From assembly GCF_000024025.1 (NCBI RefSeq), contig NC_013131.1:3906001-3970000 (forward strand): DNA of 64,000 nucleotides. Reading direction: 5' to 3'. Position 1 is the first letter of the stretch, and every line of letters starts with the position of its first letter. Below the pieces are notes generated by a model, which did not search any database, was not told where the DNA came from, and was given only the letters and a program-made list of their open reading frames with translations. Positions 7,809 to 16,239 of the stretch are shown one piece after another. This stretch comes from Catenulispora acidiphila DSM 44928 (GTDB taxonomy: Bacteria; Actinomycetota; Actinomycetes; Streptomycetales; Catenulisporaceae). The translations under genes and the position numbers were made by a program.

Positions 7809-8443
7809 TCACGGCGGGCACTGAGCTGATGCGGTCAGGGCTGTCCGCGATGCTCGGCCGGCTGCCCGGCGTGGCGCAAGTCCAGGAGTGCGCGGACGCG
7901 CGGCAGGCGGTGACGCTGGTGGAGGGCCACCGCATCGGCATCGTGGTGACCGCCCCGCCCATGCCGCACGGCGACTTCGAGGCCCTGGCCGCGGGCGCCT
8001 CCAGGAACAAGGCGCGCACCCTGGTGGTGCTGCGCGACTACGACCTGCCGCCCAACGAGGTGGTCGCGCAAGCCGTGGCCATGCCCGCGGACGGCTACCT
8101 GCTCGAATCGGAGCTGACCGCGGCCTCCCTGGCCGACACCCTGGTCCGCGTCGACCACGGCGAGGCGCCGGTCCCGGCCTCGCTGGCGCGCGGACTGCTC
8201 TCCCGCCTGCGCTCGGTGGAATCCGAGCCGATCCGGCGGCAGTTCCTGCTCACCCCACGTGAGCTGGAAGTGCTGGAACTCCTGGTCGAGGGCTTGAGCA
8301 ACAAGGAGATCGCGCGCCGGCTGAGCATGTCCGAGCACGGCGTCAAACGGCACGTCGGCGCGGTGCTGGCCAAACTCAACTGCCCGAACCGGACGGTCGC
8401 GGTGGCATTCGTCCTGCAGAAGGGTCTGATGTACGTACGCTGA
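7796..8443 (+). CDS. NarL/LuxR-type response regulator with degenerate receiver
   Basis: A 215-residue protein with an N-terminal receiver-like domain (1-120) and a LuxR helix-turn-helix (about 148-212: LTPRELEVLELLVEGLSNKE, HGVKRHVGAVLAKL). The receiver lacks every phosphorylation residue: the acidic pair is Ala7-Gly8, the phosphoacceptor aspartate is Ala53 (VVTAPPMP) and the conserved lysine is Glu (GYLLESE). It should therefore work without phosphorylation, perhaps by binding a ligand. The TTG at 7796 is the chosen start, with GTG at 7802 as alternative; neither has its own strong ribosome site. It lies between the two tryptophan-dioxygenase genes and is the likely regulator of the locus. 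Its 3' end overlaps the convergent gene by 68 bases. Confidence 0.85.
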   Translation: MRVLITAGTELMRSGLSAMLGRLPGVAQVQECADARQAVTLVEGHRIGIVVTAPPMPHGDFEALAAGASRNKARTLVVLRDYDLPPNEVVAQAVAMPADGYLLESELTAASLADTLVRVDHGEAPVPASLARGLLSRLRSVESEPIRRQFLLTPRELEVLELLVEGLSNKEIARRLSMSEHGVKRHVGAVLAKLNCPNRTVAVAFVLQKGLMYVR

Positions 8444-9701
8444 TATCCGGAGTGCTCTTGGCGAACACCGGGATGGTGCGCACTTCCCTCAGGTAGGGCG
8501 TGCCCTCGGTGTAGCCGGTGCCCGGCCGGTCGCCGAGCATCCGTACCGCCAGGCGGTAGTGCGTCTGGCGCCATTGCAGCAGCTGCGCGGCGAAGCCTTG
8601 CAGCGCGCCGGCCATTTCGCGCCGCTCGGTGCTCGAGAGCGCGCCGGTCTGGCTGCCGAGCCAGACCGCGTCGTCCAGGTTCGGCGGGTCTTGCAGGACC
8701 CGTTCGCGCAGCTCGGGCACCGAACGGTACGCGGGGGAGTCCAGGCGGTCTCCGTCCGGGACGCGGCACAGCGATTCGACGAGCTTGTAGTTGCGCGACT
8801 GGATGGCGCTGGCGCCCTCGGTGTACTGTCGGAACTCTTGGAACGACTCGATCTGCATGGTCGCCAGGAGCGAGAAGAGCCGGAAGGATTCCTCCAGTCC
8901 CGCCTGGGCGTTGCCGACCTCTGCGACGGCCAGGCGCGGGCGTCCGATCGCCAGGGCGTTCAGGGCGGCCTGCAACCGTACGGCGAGCAGCGCGAAGCGG
9001 GTCTCGAAGGTTTGCAGGACCCTGAGGAACAGGTACTCGTCGTGGGAGGTCCATACCGGCAGGATCGACAGATCGGTGACGCGCCGCTCCTCGGGCGAGG
9101 CGTCGGCTCTGACCCGCGCGCAGATCTGCCGCGCCGCGGTGAGCGGGTCGCCCTCCGAACCTGGACGCAGCGCCGGTTCCAGGCCCTCGGCCAGGCCCAG
9201 CCGCTCCAGAGCGGGTCCCAGGGAGCGCAGCCCGAGCCGGCACCGCTTGGCTGCGACCGGCGGATCGGGACGCAGGTGCGGGAACAGGTCGGTGCGTCCG
9301 TCCAGAGCGGCCAGTTCGAAGGCGAGCGCGTCGGCGCCGAGCTGGACCAGCAGCCGGTCGTGCTGCCGTTGCGCGACGCCGCTGGTGGCGTCTTCGAGGG
9401 CTGACGCGCCGCTCTCGGGCATCGGGATCAGGCTCAGGGCCAGGTAGGTCTGGTAGTCATAGCGCTCGTCGAACTTGTCGAGCACGACGTCCAGGAAGCG
9501 CGCGAGCGCCGGGTCCGGATACGGGCTCTGCGACAGGGTGGCGCGGGCGACGTCGAGGTGCTTGAGCACGCTCGCGGCCACGAAGTGCTTGCCGGCTCTG
9601 TGGAAGGCGCCGACCACCGGCAGGTACGGGAAGTGCGCCGGGACCGGGTCCGCTGACCACGCCGCCAGATCCTGCTCCAGGCTCGGCTCGTCCATCGACA
9701 T
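8376..9701 (-). CDS. Large divergent tryptophan-2,3-dioxygenase-family protein
   Basis: A 441-residue member of the tryptophan dioxygenase superfamily. The C-terminal half carries recognisable counterparts of the family core: SILPVWTSHDEYLFLRVLQ, ETRFALLAVRLQAALNAL, LLATMQIESFQEFR and WRQTHYRLAVRMLGDRPGTG. The N-terminal 170 residues are extra relative to the short enzyme at 6618-7406. Superfamily members outside true dioxygenases include PrnB-type and oxindole-forming enzymes, so the reaction could differ from ring opening. The last roughly 20 residues (SAGRMPPRPSGSGS region) overlap the regulator gene on the other strand and may be a non-conserved tail. The start at 9701 has a second ATG two codons later. 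Confidence 0.75.
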   Translation of the reverse strand: MSMDEPSLEQDLAAWSADPVPAHFPYLPVVGAFHRAGKHFVAASVLKHLDVARATLSQSPYPDPALARFLDVVLDKFDERYDYQTYLALSLIPMPESGASALEDATSGVAQRQHDRLLVQLGADALAFELAALDGRTDLFPHLRPDPPVAAKRCRLGLRSLGPALERLGLAEGLEPALRPGSEGDPLTAARQICARVRADASPEERRVTDLSILPVWTSHDEYLFLRVLQTFETRFALLAVRLQAALNALAIGRPRLAVAEVGNAQAGLEESFRLFSLLATMQIESFQEFRQYTEGASAIQSRNYKLVESLCRVPDGDRLDSPAYRSVPELRERVLQDPPNLDDAVWLGSQTGALSSTERREMAGALQGFAAQLLQWRQTHYRLAVRMLGDRPGTGYTEGTPYLREVRTIPVFAKSTPDISVRTSDPSAGRMPPRPSGSGS

Positions 9702-9887
9702 TCACATCCAGTCCGCTCACAGTCCGCCCACCGCGGCCAGGCCATCAGGAGTCAGACATGCCGGGCCGGGAGCGGCCGGGCGGGTCCGGACTGTCAGTCA
9801 ACGGTGGATCTCCGGGCTCGGCCAGCCCGGTTTGGGCGCCCCGTCGGTACCGGTCGATCAGGGGCGCCGAAGCGTTCGCCGCGGGGT

Positions 9888-11171
9888 TCAGGTGACGGTT
9901 CCCTGGCGCAGGAATCGCTCGTCTTGCCAAGATTTTGTGGCGAGGATCTCAGCCATCGCGTCCATGGCGTCCCAGACTTCGGAGAAGCTCGTGTAGAGCG
10001 GCGTGAGCCCGAAGCGCATGTGGTCCGGGGCACGGAAGTCCCCGATGATGCCCTGCTCGATCAGCGCCTGCACGATCTGGTAGCCGTGCTCGTGCCGGAA
10101 GGTGACATGGCTGCCGCGCCGCTCGGGCTCGCGCGGCGTCGCCAGGTCCAGACCCAGTTCGTCGCCGCGCGCGATGACCAACTCGGCCAGCGCGAGGCTC
10201 TTGGCGCGCACCTGGTGCAGGTCGACGTCCTCGAACACTTCGAGGGCGGCCAGGAGCCCGGCGAAGCTGAGCATCGGCGGGGTTCCGGCCAGGAAGCGGC
10301 CCACGCCGGGCACCGGGGTGTATCCGGGCTCGAAGGCGAAGGGATCGGCGTGCCCCGACCAGCCGAGCAGCGGTTGGTCGACAGAGTCCTGATGCCGCTC
10401 GGCGGCGTAGAGAAACGCCGGGGCGCCGGGTCCGGCGTTCAGATACTTGTACGTGCAGCCGACGGCGAAGTCCACGCCGCACGCGTCGAGCTCGATCGGC
10501 ATCGCGCCGGCCGAGTGGCACAGGTCCCAGATCATCAGGGCGCCGTGCCGGTGCACGAGGTCGGTGACGGCGGCCATGTCGTGCAGGCGTCCGGTGCGGT
10601 AGTCGACATGCGAGAGCAGCACGGCGGCGGTGTCCGGGCCCAGGACGGACTCCAGGTCCGGGCCGTCCCGCCCGATCAGCCGCATCTGGCTGTCGGGGAC
10701 CAGCCGGCGCACGCCCTCGGTGATGTAGAGATCGGTCGGGAAGATGTCGAGCTCGGACACCAGGGTCCCGCGGGTCGGCCGCATTCGCAGGGCGCTGATC
10801 AGCACCTTGAAGATGTTGACGGACACCGAGTCGCAGATCACGGTCTGCCCGGCGGCGGCGCCGATGAGCGGCGCCACGCGCTCGCCGATGGTGTGCGGCA
10901 TCGGGTACCAGTCCGCGCCGTTCCAGCTGCGGATCAGGCCCTGTCCCCACTCCTGCTCGATCATCCGCGTGACGCCGGCCATGGTGCGGCGGGGGAGTGC
11001 GCCGAGGGAGTTGCCGTCGAAGTAGACGACGCCTTCCGGCAGGACGAACTCGTCGCGGAGCGCGGCGAGGGGGTCCGCGGCGTCGAGGGCGGCGCATTCG
11101 GCGCGGCTTGTCGGCGCGGTGGCTGTGGCGGTGGTCTCGGCGGTCCTGGAAGAGGTCGCGACATCCTGCAC
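9888..11171 (-). CDS. kynU: Kynureninase
   Basis: A 427-residue PLP enzyme of fold type I that cleaves L-kynurenine to anthranilate and alanine. Motifs include VYFDGNSLGALPRRT near the N-terminus, IWDLCHSAGAMPIELD (cofactor-binding aspartate) and CTYKYLNAGPG with the Schiff-base lysine; the C-terminal domain shows RFGLTPLYTSF. The start is GTG at 11171 with GGAG 8 bases upstream. With the two dioxygenase-family genes it gives a route from tryptophan towards anthranilate; no formamidase gene is visible in the window. Confidence 0.93.
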   Translation of the reverse strand: MQDVATSSRTAETTATATAPTSRAECAALDAADPLAALRDEFVLPEGVVYFDGNSLGALPRRTMAGVTRMIEQEWGQGLIRSWNGADWYPMPHTIGERVAPLIGAAAGQTVICDSVSVNIFKVLISALRMRPTRGTLVSELDIFPTDLYITEGVRRLVPDSQMRLIGRDGPDLESVLGPDTAAVLLSHVDYRTGRLHDMAAVTDLVHRHGALMIWDLCHSAGAMPIELDACGVDFAVGCTYKYLNAGPGAPAFLYAAERHQDSVDQPLLGWSGHADPFAFEPGYTPVPGVGRFLAGTPPMLSFAGLLAALEVFEDVDLHQVRAKSLALAELVIARGDELGLDLATPREPERRGSHVTFRHEHGYQIVQALIEQGIIGDFRAPDHMRFGLTPLYTSFSEVWDAMDAMAEILATKSWQDERFLRQGTVT

Positions 11172-11434
11172 TGGCGTACTCCGATCTCGGCTGTCAGCGG
11201 CGAGAGCAGGCCGCCGAGCGGTGATTCACAGTAGCCAGGGCGCCAGGGTTCGAATATGCCCGATCGGCGCGGCCACTCGGAGCCGTCCGCCTGGGGCCGC
11301 CGCCGGACCGAACACCGTCGGTGGAAAGCCGAGTGGATCTCAGTGGTTCCACCGTAGATGGCCGGGCGCCGCCGGTGCTGAACTGTCTCTTCCACATGCG
11401 CGGTGCTGGTGACGACGACGGAACAGGGGCGGGG

Positions 11435-12313
11435 ATGCGGCACGGGAAGTGGGCACGCGGCGGTCGGATCGCGATGGGCTGCACGGTGGCGACGACGCTG
11501 GTAGTGGCCGTGACAGCGTGCTCGAGCGGAGGCTCCGGCAAGGCTTCGGCAGCCGCGGCGACGACCGCGAACGACACCTCCTCGAGCGCCCCGACGACCC
11601 CGCCGGCATCGACCAACACGCCGACCAATCCGCCGAGCACGACGGAATCCGCAGCGTCCACGTCCGCCTCCGTACCCACGGCGCCACCGACCAGCGTGCC
11701 CAGCACCTCGGCATCGCTGTCGCAGACCTCCGGCGCCTATCTCAAGACCCTGCTCCCGGTCTCGGGCACCGAAGCCCTGCTCAGCCTGGGACCCACACTC
11801 CCGCCGGGATGGACGGCCGCAACCGCGCGCGAGCTCGACAGCGGACCCACCCCGAAGCCACCGGCACCCTCCCTGATCGACGGCGACGACTGCACCTACC
11901 TGGTCAAACAAAGCCCCACCCTCGACCTCGCCGAAGGCCTGAGCGTGGCCAACGCCTCCGAAGGCCTGACCTCCACCACCACCTCCGCCAGCCTGATCAT
12001 CTACGCCTACGCACCCGGCGACGCCGCCAAGTCCCTCGCCCAAGTCCGCCAGAACCTCGCCTCAACCTGCAACGGCTTCACCGCCATGCTGAACACCGGC
12101 GCAGTACACGTGGACGTCGCAGCGACCCCCGTCAGCAACCTCGGCGACGAAGCCCTCCTGGTCAAAATCACCCCCGACGGACCCTACGTCGACGCGGAGA
12201 ACCTCGTGGTCCGCCACGGCAACGTGACGCTGTCCCTGTTCGCGAACAACGAACTTGCCCCCCTCCCGGACCTGTCCCCGGTGGCCGCGGCGCTGATCGG
12301 CGGGATGGGCTGA
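11435..12313 (+). CDS. Secreted lipoprotein with a Ser/Thr/Pro-rich linker, function unknown
   Basis: A 292-residue predicted lipoprotein. The signal segment ends with VVAVTAC, giving a lipobox cysteine at residue 29, followed by about 80 residues very rich in Ala, Ser, Thr and Pro, as in actinomycete surface lipoproteins. The remaining 180 residues form a globular domain (GDDCTYLVKQ, DEALLVKITPDG) that I do not recognise; it has the feel of an extracellular sensor or DUF domain. I start at 11435 (MRHGKWARGG) because it gives a normal signal peptide; longer starts add a non-signal leader. The divergent gene is kynureninase; no functional link is evident. Confidence 0.75.
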   Translation: MRHGKWARGGRIAMGCTVATTLVVAVTACSSGGSGKASAAAATTANDTSSSAPTTPPASTNTPTNPPSTTESAASTSASVPTAPPTSVPSTSASLSQTSGAYLKTLLPVSGTEALLSLGPTLPPGWTAATARELDSGPTPKPPAPSLIDGDDCTYLVKQSPTLDLAEGLSVANASEGLTSTTTSASLIIYAYAPGDAAKSLAQVRQNLASTCNGFTAMLNTGAVHVDVAATPVSNLGDEALLVKITPDGPYVDAENLVVRHGNVTLSLFANNELAPLPDLSPVAAALIGGMG

Positions 12314-12662
12314 GGTCGGGCTGCGCTGAGAGCGCCCCGGCAGCCTCGGCAGCCGCGACAGACCTGACCGACCAGGCCGACCTGGCCGAGGCGACCGGCG
12401 CGGCGGAGTCGGCAGGCGGCAAGGCGTGGCGGGCGACAGGGCACTGCATCAGGGCGTGTCCTGCGGTCGGCTGGGCACTGCATCAGGGTGCGGCGGTCGG
12501 CACGGCATCGCATCAGGGCGTGTCCTGCAGTCGGCTGGGCACTGCATCAGGGCGTGCCGGTCGGCAGGGCACTGCATCAGGGCGTGTCCTGCAGTCCGCT
12601 GGGCACCGCATCAGGGCGTGTCCTGCGGTCGGCTCAGGCGCTCACCCGTCATGCTATGACAT
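12314..12662. repeat. Intergenic tandem repeat array (six 29-35 bp units, 12439-12634)
   Basis: This 349-base gap has no convincing gene. From 12439 to 12634 there are six head-to-tail copies of a unit starting GGGCACTGCATCAGGGCGTG. Long units (34 bp) continue with TCCTGC(G/A)GTCGGCT; two shorter ones (about 30 bp) lack TCCTGC and go straight to CGGTCGGCA. Unit starts are about 12439, 12473, 12502, 12537, 12567 and 12601. Units are nearly identical, which argues for recent slippage or recombination. Units touch each other, so this is not a CRISPR array. Confidence 0.85.
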
Positions 12663-13517
12663 ATGTCCATTGCGTTGGCAGTGACCGCGGCGCTTCTGGC
12701 GGCCATGGCCTTCGCTGTCGCCGCTGTGCTTCAGCAGGCTGCTGCCGCGTCGGTGCCCGAGTCGAAGTCGCTGCACCCGAGCTTGTTCGTGTCGCTGGTG
12801 CGGCGTCCGGCGTGGGTCGCGGGTGCGGTGCTGGATGTCGCTTCCTATGTGATTCAAGGCGTGGCGCTCGCGTTCGGACCTCTGGTGCTCGTCATGCCCT
12901 TGGCGTCGACCGATCTGGTGTTCGCGCTGCCGTTGCTCGCGTGGCGTGGCGGTCGGCGGCTCACGCGTGCGGAGGTGGCCGGGGCGGCATGCACCGCCGG
13001 CGGGATGGCGGCCTTCTTGGTGGCGCTGCCTTCGGTGTCCGGGATGGCGACGCCGGGGCTGGCGGACTGGATTCCGCTGTTGGCGGTCGTCGTGGTGCTC
13101 GCGGGTGTATTGCTGGCGATCGGGATCAGGGTGTCGGGCAACATCCGGACCGGTCTCTATGCTGCGGCCGCCGGATTGCTCCTGGCGCTCCTCGACGCCC
13201 TGACCAAGAGCGCGGCGGATCTGTTCCGCAACGACGGTCTGGCGGCGCTGGGGCACTGGGAGCCCTATGCGCTGATCGCCGTCGGCGGCTCCGGGCTGCT
13301 GCTGGTCCAGAGCTCCTACCAGGCCGGTTCGCTGGCGATCAGCCTGCCCGTCATCGACACCGTGGAGCCGGTCGGCTCGGTGTTGATGGGCGCGGTCGTC
13401 TTCCAGGAGCCGCTGGCCACGTCGTGGGCGCTGGCCGGTCAGGTCGCGGCGGGAGCGCTCGCGGTCGCGGGGATCGTGATCCTCAGCCGATCCACGTTGG
13501 TGCAAGCCGCCGCCTAG
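12663..13517 (+). CDS. DMT-family (EamA-like) membrane transporter
   Basis: A 284-residue integral membrane protein with about nine to ten hydrophobic helices. Its layout is that of the drug/metabolite transporter superfamily: two halves, a first-half motif VLMPLASTDLVFALPL and a second-half VIDTVEPVGSVLMGAVVF followed by two helices. The N-terminus (ALAVTAALLAAMAFAVAAVL) is the first helix. Related actinomycete proteins are annotated simply as DMT transporters with unknown substrate. It follows the repeat array and ends 25 bases from a convergent lipoprotein gene. Confidence 0.82.
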   Translation: MSIALAVTAALLAAMAFAVAAVLQQAAAASVPESKSLHPSLFVSLVRRPAWVAGAVLDVASYVIQGVALAFGPLVLVMPLASTDLVFALPLLAWRGGRRLTRAEVAGAACTAGGMAAFLVALPSVSGMATPGLADWIPLLAVVVVLAGVLLAIGIRVSGNIRTGLYAAAAGLLLALLDALTKSAADLFRNDGLAALGHWEPYALIAVGGSGLLLVQSSYQAGSLAISLPVIDTVEPVGSVLMGAVVFQEPLATSWALAGQVAAGALAVAGIVILSRSTLVQAAA

Positions 13518-13541
13518 GCGTCACGTCCGCCCTATTTAAGC

Positions 13542-14810
13542 CTATTTGAGCGTCGATCCGCTGACCACCGGGTGACCGGCTCCCAGGAAGAAGATGCCGG
13601 GATAGCCCGCGGTGGAGAACTTCGCGCTGACGTTGGCCGTCAGGGCGGAGTCGCGGATGGTCAACGTCCCGGTCCGGTTGTTGCTGACGTAGAACACCGC
13701 GCCGCCGCCTTCGTTGGCGTCGTTGTGCTCGATGCGGGTGCCGGCGAGCGTCACGGTGTAGGCGTCGCCGTCGGTGTAGATGGCGCCGCCGCTGCCGCCA
13801 CCGGGCGTGCCGGCCGACGCCGGGTTCGCGCCGTTGCCGATCGCCTTGTTGTAGGACATGACGCAGTTGATGACGTCCCAGGACACGCCGATACTGCTCA
13901 GCGCGCCGCCGTTCGAGCACACCCCGCCCAGCCCCGGACTCCCGCCGAAGGTGCTCCCGACGACGTAGACCGGCTGATTCTGCCACTGCTGCAACGCCCG
14001 CACCGCCGCCCCACCCAGGTCCGGCCCGGTCGAGTCACACCGATTGCCGACGAAGCGAGCATTGACGATCGCCAGCCTCCCCCCGCTGGCGAACACCGCC
14101 CCGCCCCCGCCCCCGAACGCCTGCTGCCCAGTCGAGTTCCCATCGGCGAACGTGATGTTCTGCAACGTCAGCTGAGGCTGCGACTGGTTCTGACAATGCG
14201 ACGTCGTCCACGTCTGCGCCTTGTCACAAGTGTTCATGTACAAGATCCGCCGCTGCCCGCCCCCACTCAGCGTCACCTTGCCCCCGCCATCAATCACCAC
14301 CCGCGCCGCACTGTTGACCACCTTCGCCGTAGCCGCCATCGTGATCACCACCGGCGCCGACCCACACGAAAAGGTGATCACCCCACCCTTGGCAACCGCC
14401 GCCACCACAGCAGCCGACGTACAACTCCCCACGCTCCCATCACCGACAACAGTCGTGGGACGCGACACATCAACCGCCCGCCCCGCCGCCGGAACCGCCG
14501 CATGCCCATTCGGATTCCCGAACGACGCCACCGACGGCGGCGAAGATGCCGACGCGGACGAAGACGCCGACGATGACGGCGCCGACGATGACGAAGTCCC
14601 CTTACCCGCAGCACTCGTCGACGCCGCCGCCGAGGAAGACGACGCCGCACTCGACGAAGCACCCGACGAAGCACCACCCGCCGCCGAACTCGCCGCCACC
14701 CCACCCCGCGCATCGTCAGACGACCCAGAACCGCAGGCCGCAACACTCATCGCCAAGGCAACGACGGCAACCGCAAGAGGCATTCGAAAACGTGCTCGCT
14801 TGGTGGACAC
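13542..14810 (-). CDS. Lipoprotein with right-handed beta-helix domain
   Basis: A 422-residue secreted protein. The signal peptide ends at AMSVAAC (lipobox cysteine about residue 26), followed by about 65 residues of Ser/Ala linker. The rest carries repeated short beta-rungs with small and Asn residues (GGGGGAVFASGGRLAIVNARF, GGAIYTDGDAYTV, GGGAVFYVSNN), typical of parallel beta-helix proteins of the pectate-lyase fold. No catalytic residues can be assigned, so it may bind or cleave a polysaccharide outside the cell. The linker DNA is strongly biased towards simple GC-rich codons. Confidence 0.78.
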   Translation of the reverse strand: MSTKRARFRMPLAVAVVALAMSVAACGSGSSDDARGGVAASSAAGGASSGASSSAASSSSAAASTSAAGKGTSSSSAPSSSASSSASASSPPSVASFGNPNGHAAVPAAGRAVDVSRPTTVVGDGSVGSCTSAAVVAAVAKGGVITFSCGSAPVVITMAATAKVVNSAARVVIDGGGKVTLSGGGQRRILYMNTCDKAQTWTTSHCQNQSQPQLTLQNITFADGNSTGQQAFGGGGGAVFASGGRLAIVNARFVGNRCDSTGPDLGGAAVRALQQWQNQPVYVVGSTFGGSPGLGGVCSNGGALSSIGVSWDVINCVMSYNKAIGNGANPASAGTPGGGSGGAIYTDGDAYTVTLAGTRIEHNDANEGGGAVFYVSNNRTGTLTIRDSALTANVSAKFSTAGYPGIFFLGAGHPVVSGSTLK

Positions 14811-15237
14811 CCGCAGAGACTAGCGTCCGCTGCTTGATCGTCCGGCTACTTGGCTGAACCTAGGGTCACCCTTGCCCCTCTCCGCCCCGACACTCGTCGC
14901 ACCCTATGGGCCCTTTGCGAAAGTTTTGCCACAGCGCGTGGCGGGCTCTTATTGAATGGGTGACAGGGGCTTGCTACGTTCCTTGGTAGTACATGCCCCC
15001 CGCAGTCGCGGGCCGGACCGCAGCCGGCCGCCGCTGGGATTCGGGGGTTCTGGGGTCGCGCCGTTTGGCGCTCCGTCATCGCCTTCTTTTCGCTGGTCTT
15101 TTTGGCGTGCGCCTTGTTGGGGTTCGTGTGTCAAGGGTTGATCAGTGTTCTGTTGGTGTGGTGTGGGATCTGCGGGCCACGCTGCCGATTCCGGCGTACT
15201 TGAGTCATGCCACCGTCTCGTATCGCAAGGAGTCGTC
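14811..15237. other. Divergent intergenic region
   Basis: A 427-base stretch between the beta-helix lipoprotein and the secreted peptidase, which are transcribed away from each other. It must carry both promoters but I see no clear consensus -10/-35 pair or strong inverted repeat. The only firm signal is AAGGAG at 15227-15232, five bases before the peptidase ATG. Reading frames across it lack the codon bias of the neighbours. Confidence 0.5.
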
Positions 15238-16161
15238 ATGCACCACGGAAAGACCGTCGGGATCGCCGCGGCGTTCGCCACCGCTGCCGCGCTCACCGGC
15301 GTTGCGGCCGCGCCCGCCTCCGCCTCCGCCGAGCAGTCGGGCGCGACGCACCACCGGCACTTCGCCACCGGCTTGAACATCGCCCAGGCGCGGGCTGCTG
15401 AGCGCGCGGGGATGGCCGCGCAGTCGGGGCACTCCGCTCAGCTCGTGCAGTTGCGGGGTCTGCGGACGGCCGATGGCCTGCGGGCCGATGTGCCGGACAG
15501 CGCCAGTCTGCAGCAGTACGCGCTGTCGCCGGGGGACCAGGGGCAGGTCGGGTCCTGCGTGACGTGGGCCACCGGGTACAGCGCCTACGGGATCCTGATG
15601 AACGAGCAGGGGATCTCGGGGGACCCGATGGCGCCGATGTACATCTACGCTCAGATCGCGCAGGGCAACGATGAGGGCACCAACGGGGACGTCGCCCTGG
15701 GCATGGAGCAGGACCAGGGCATCGACACCAACTCCGACTACTACCAGGGCAGCTTCGACTACACCACCCAGCCGGACGCCAACGAGCGCGCGAACGCCGC
15801 GCACTACAAGCTCTCCGGCTACCAGACGCTGCCGGTCGGCGGCGGGTCTGAGGACGCCATCAAGTCCGCGATATCTCAGGGCCTGCCGGTGTCGGTGGGC
15901 TTCAACGTCCGCCAGAGTTTCATGGACCTCAGCGCCCAGGACGCCTCGAACTACAGCTACCAGCCCGGCGACGACAGCAGCGACCCCGTCGTCGGCGGCC
16001 ACGAGGTGGCGGTGATCGCCTACACCGACCAGGGCGTCACCATCGAGAACAGCTGGGGCTCCAGCTGGGCGGCCGACGGCTACGTGACCGTCCCGTGGAG
16101 CTTCTTCAGCACCGGCGACGTGGACGAGCTCTACGCCGTCGGCAAGCTCACCCAAGGCTGA
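15238..16161 (+). CDS. Secreted papain-like (C1 family) cysteine peptidase
   Basis: A 307-residue protein with an N-terminal signal peptide (GIAAAFATAAALTG, cleavage likely near PASASA). The mature part has the papain-family catalytic set: Gln and Cys in DQGQVGSCVTWATGYSAY, His in VVGGHEVAVIAY and Asn in TIENSWGSSW. A propeptide-like segment of roughly 60 residues lies before the Cys. ATG 15238 is preceded by AAGGAG with five-base spacing; a longer in-frame start would put the signal peptide inside the protein. It probably acts outside the cell. Confidence 0.88.
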   Translation: MHHGKTVGIAAAFATAAALTGVAAAPASASAEQSGATHHRHFATGLNIAQARAAERAGMAAQSGHSAQLVQLRGLRTADGLRADVPDSASLQQYALSPGDQGQVGSCVTWATGYSAYGILMNEQGISGDPMAPMYIYAQIAQGNDEGTNGDVALGMEQDQGIDTNSDYYQGSFDYTTQPDANERANAAHYKLSGYQTLPVGGGSEDAIKSAISQGLPVSVGFNVRQSFMDLSAQDASNYSYQPGDDSSDPVVGGHEVAVIAYTDQGVTIENSWGSSWAADGYVTVPWSFFSTGDVDELYAVGKLTQG

Positions 16162-16190
16162 GCAGGTGAGCACCTGAGTCAGCATCCTGA

Positions 16191-16236
16191 CCCGCTGCGG
16201 CCGGCGCGCTCACCCAGCGAGCCCGGCCGCAGCGGG
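16191..16236. terminator. Bidirectional hairpin terminator
   Basis: A perfect 14-bp inverted repeat, CCCGCTGCGGCCGG (16191-16204) and CCGGCCGCAGCGGG (16223-16236), with an 18-base loop that can pair further (CGCT/AGCG). It lies between two convergent genes ending at 16161 and 16240. There is no T-run on either side, as is common in actinomycetes. Confidence 0.75.
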
Positions 16237-16239
16237 CCT

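Noticed and set aside
12439-12634. Possible CRISPR array
   Set aside because: Units are contiguous with no unique spacers of constant length, and there are no cas genes.
14949-15380. A 143-codon minus-strand frame upstream of the peptidase
   Set aside because: It overlaps the signal peptide region of a well-supported gene and has no domain or ribosome site.
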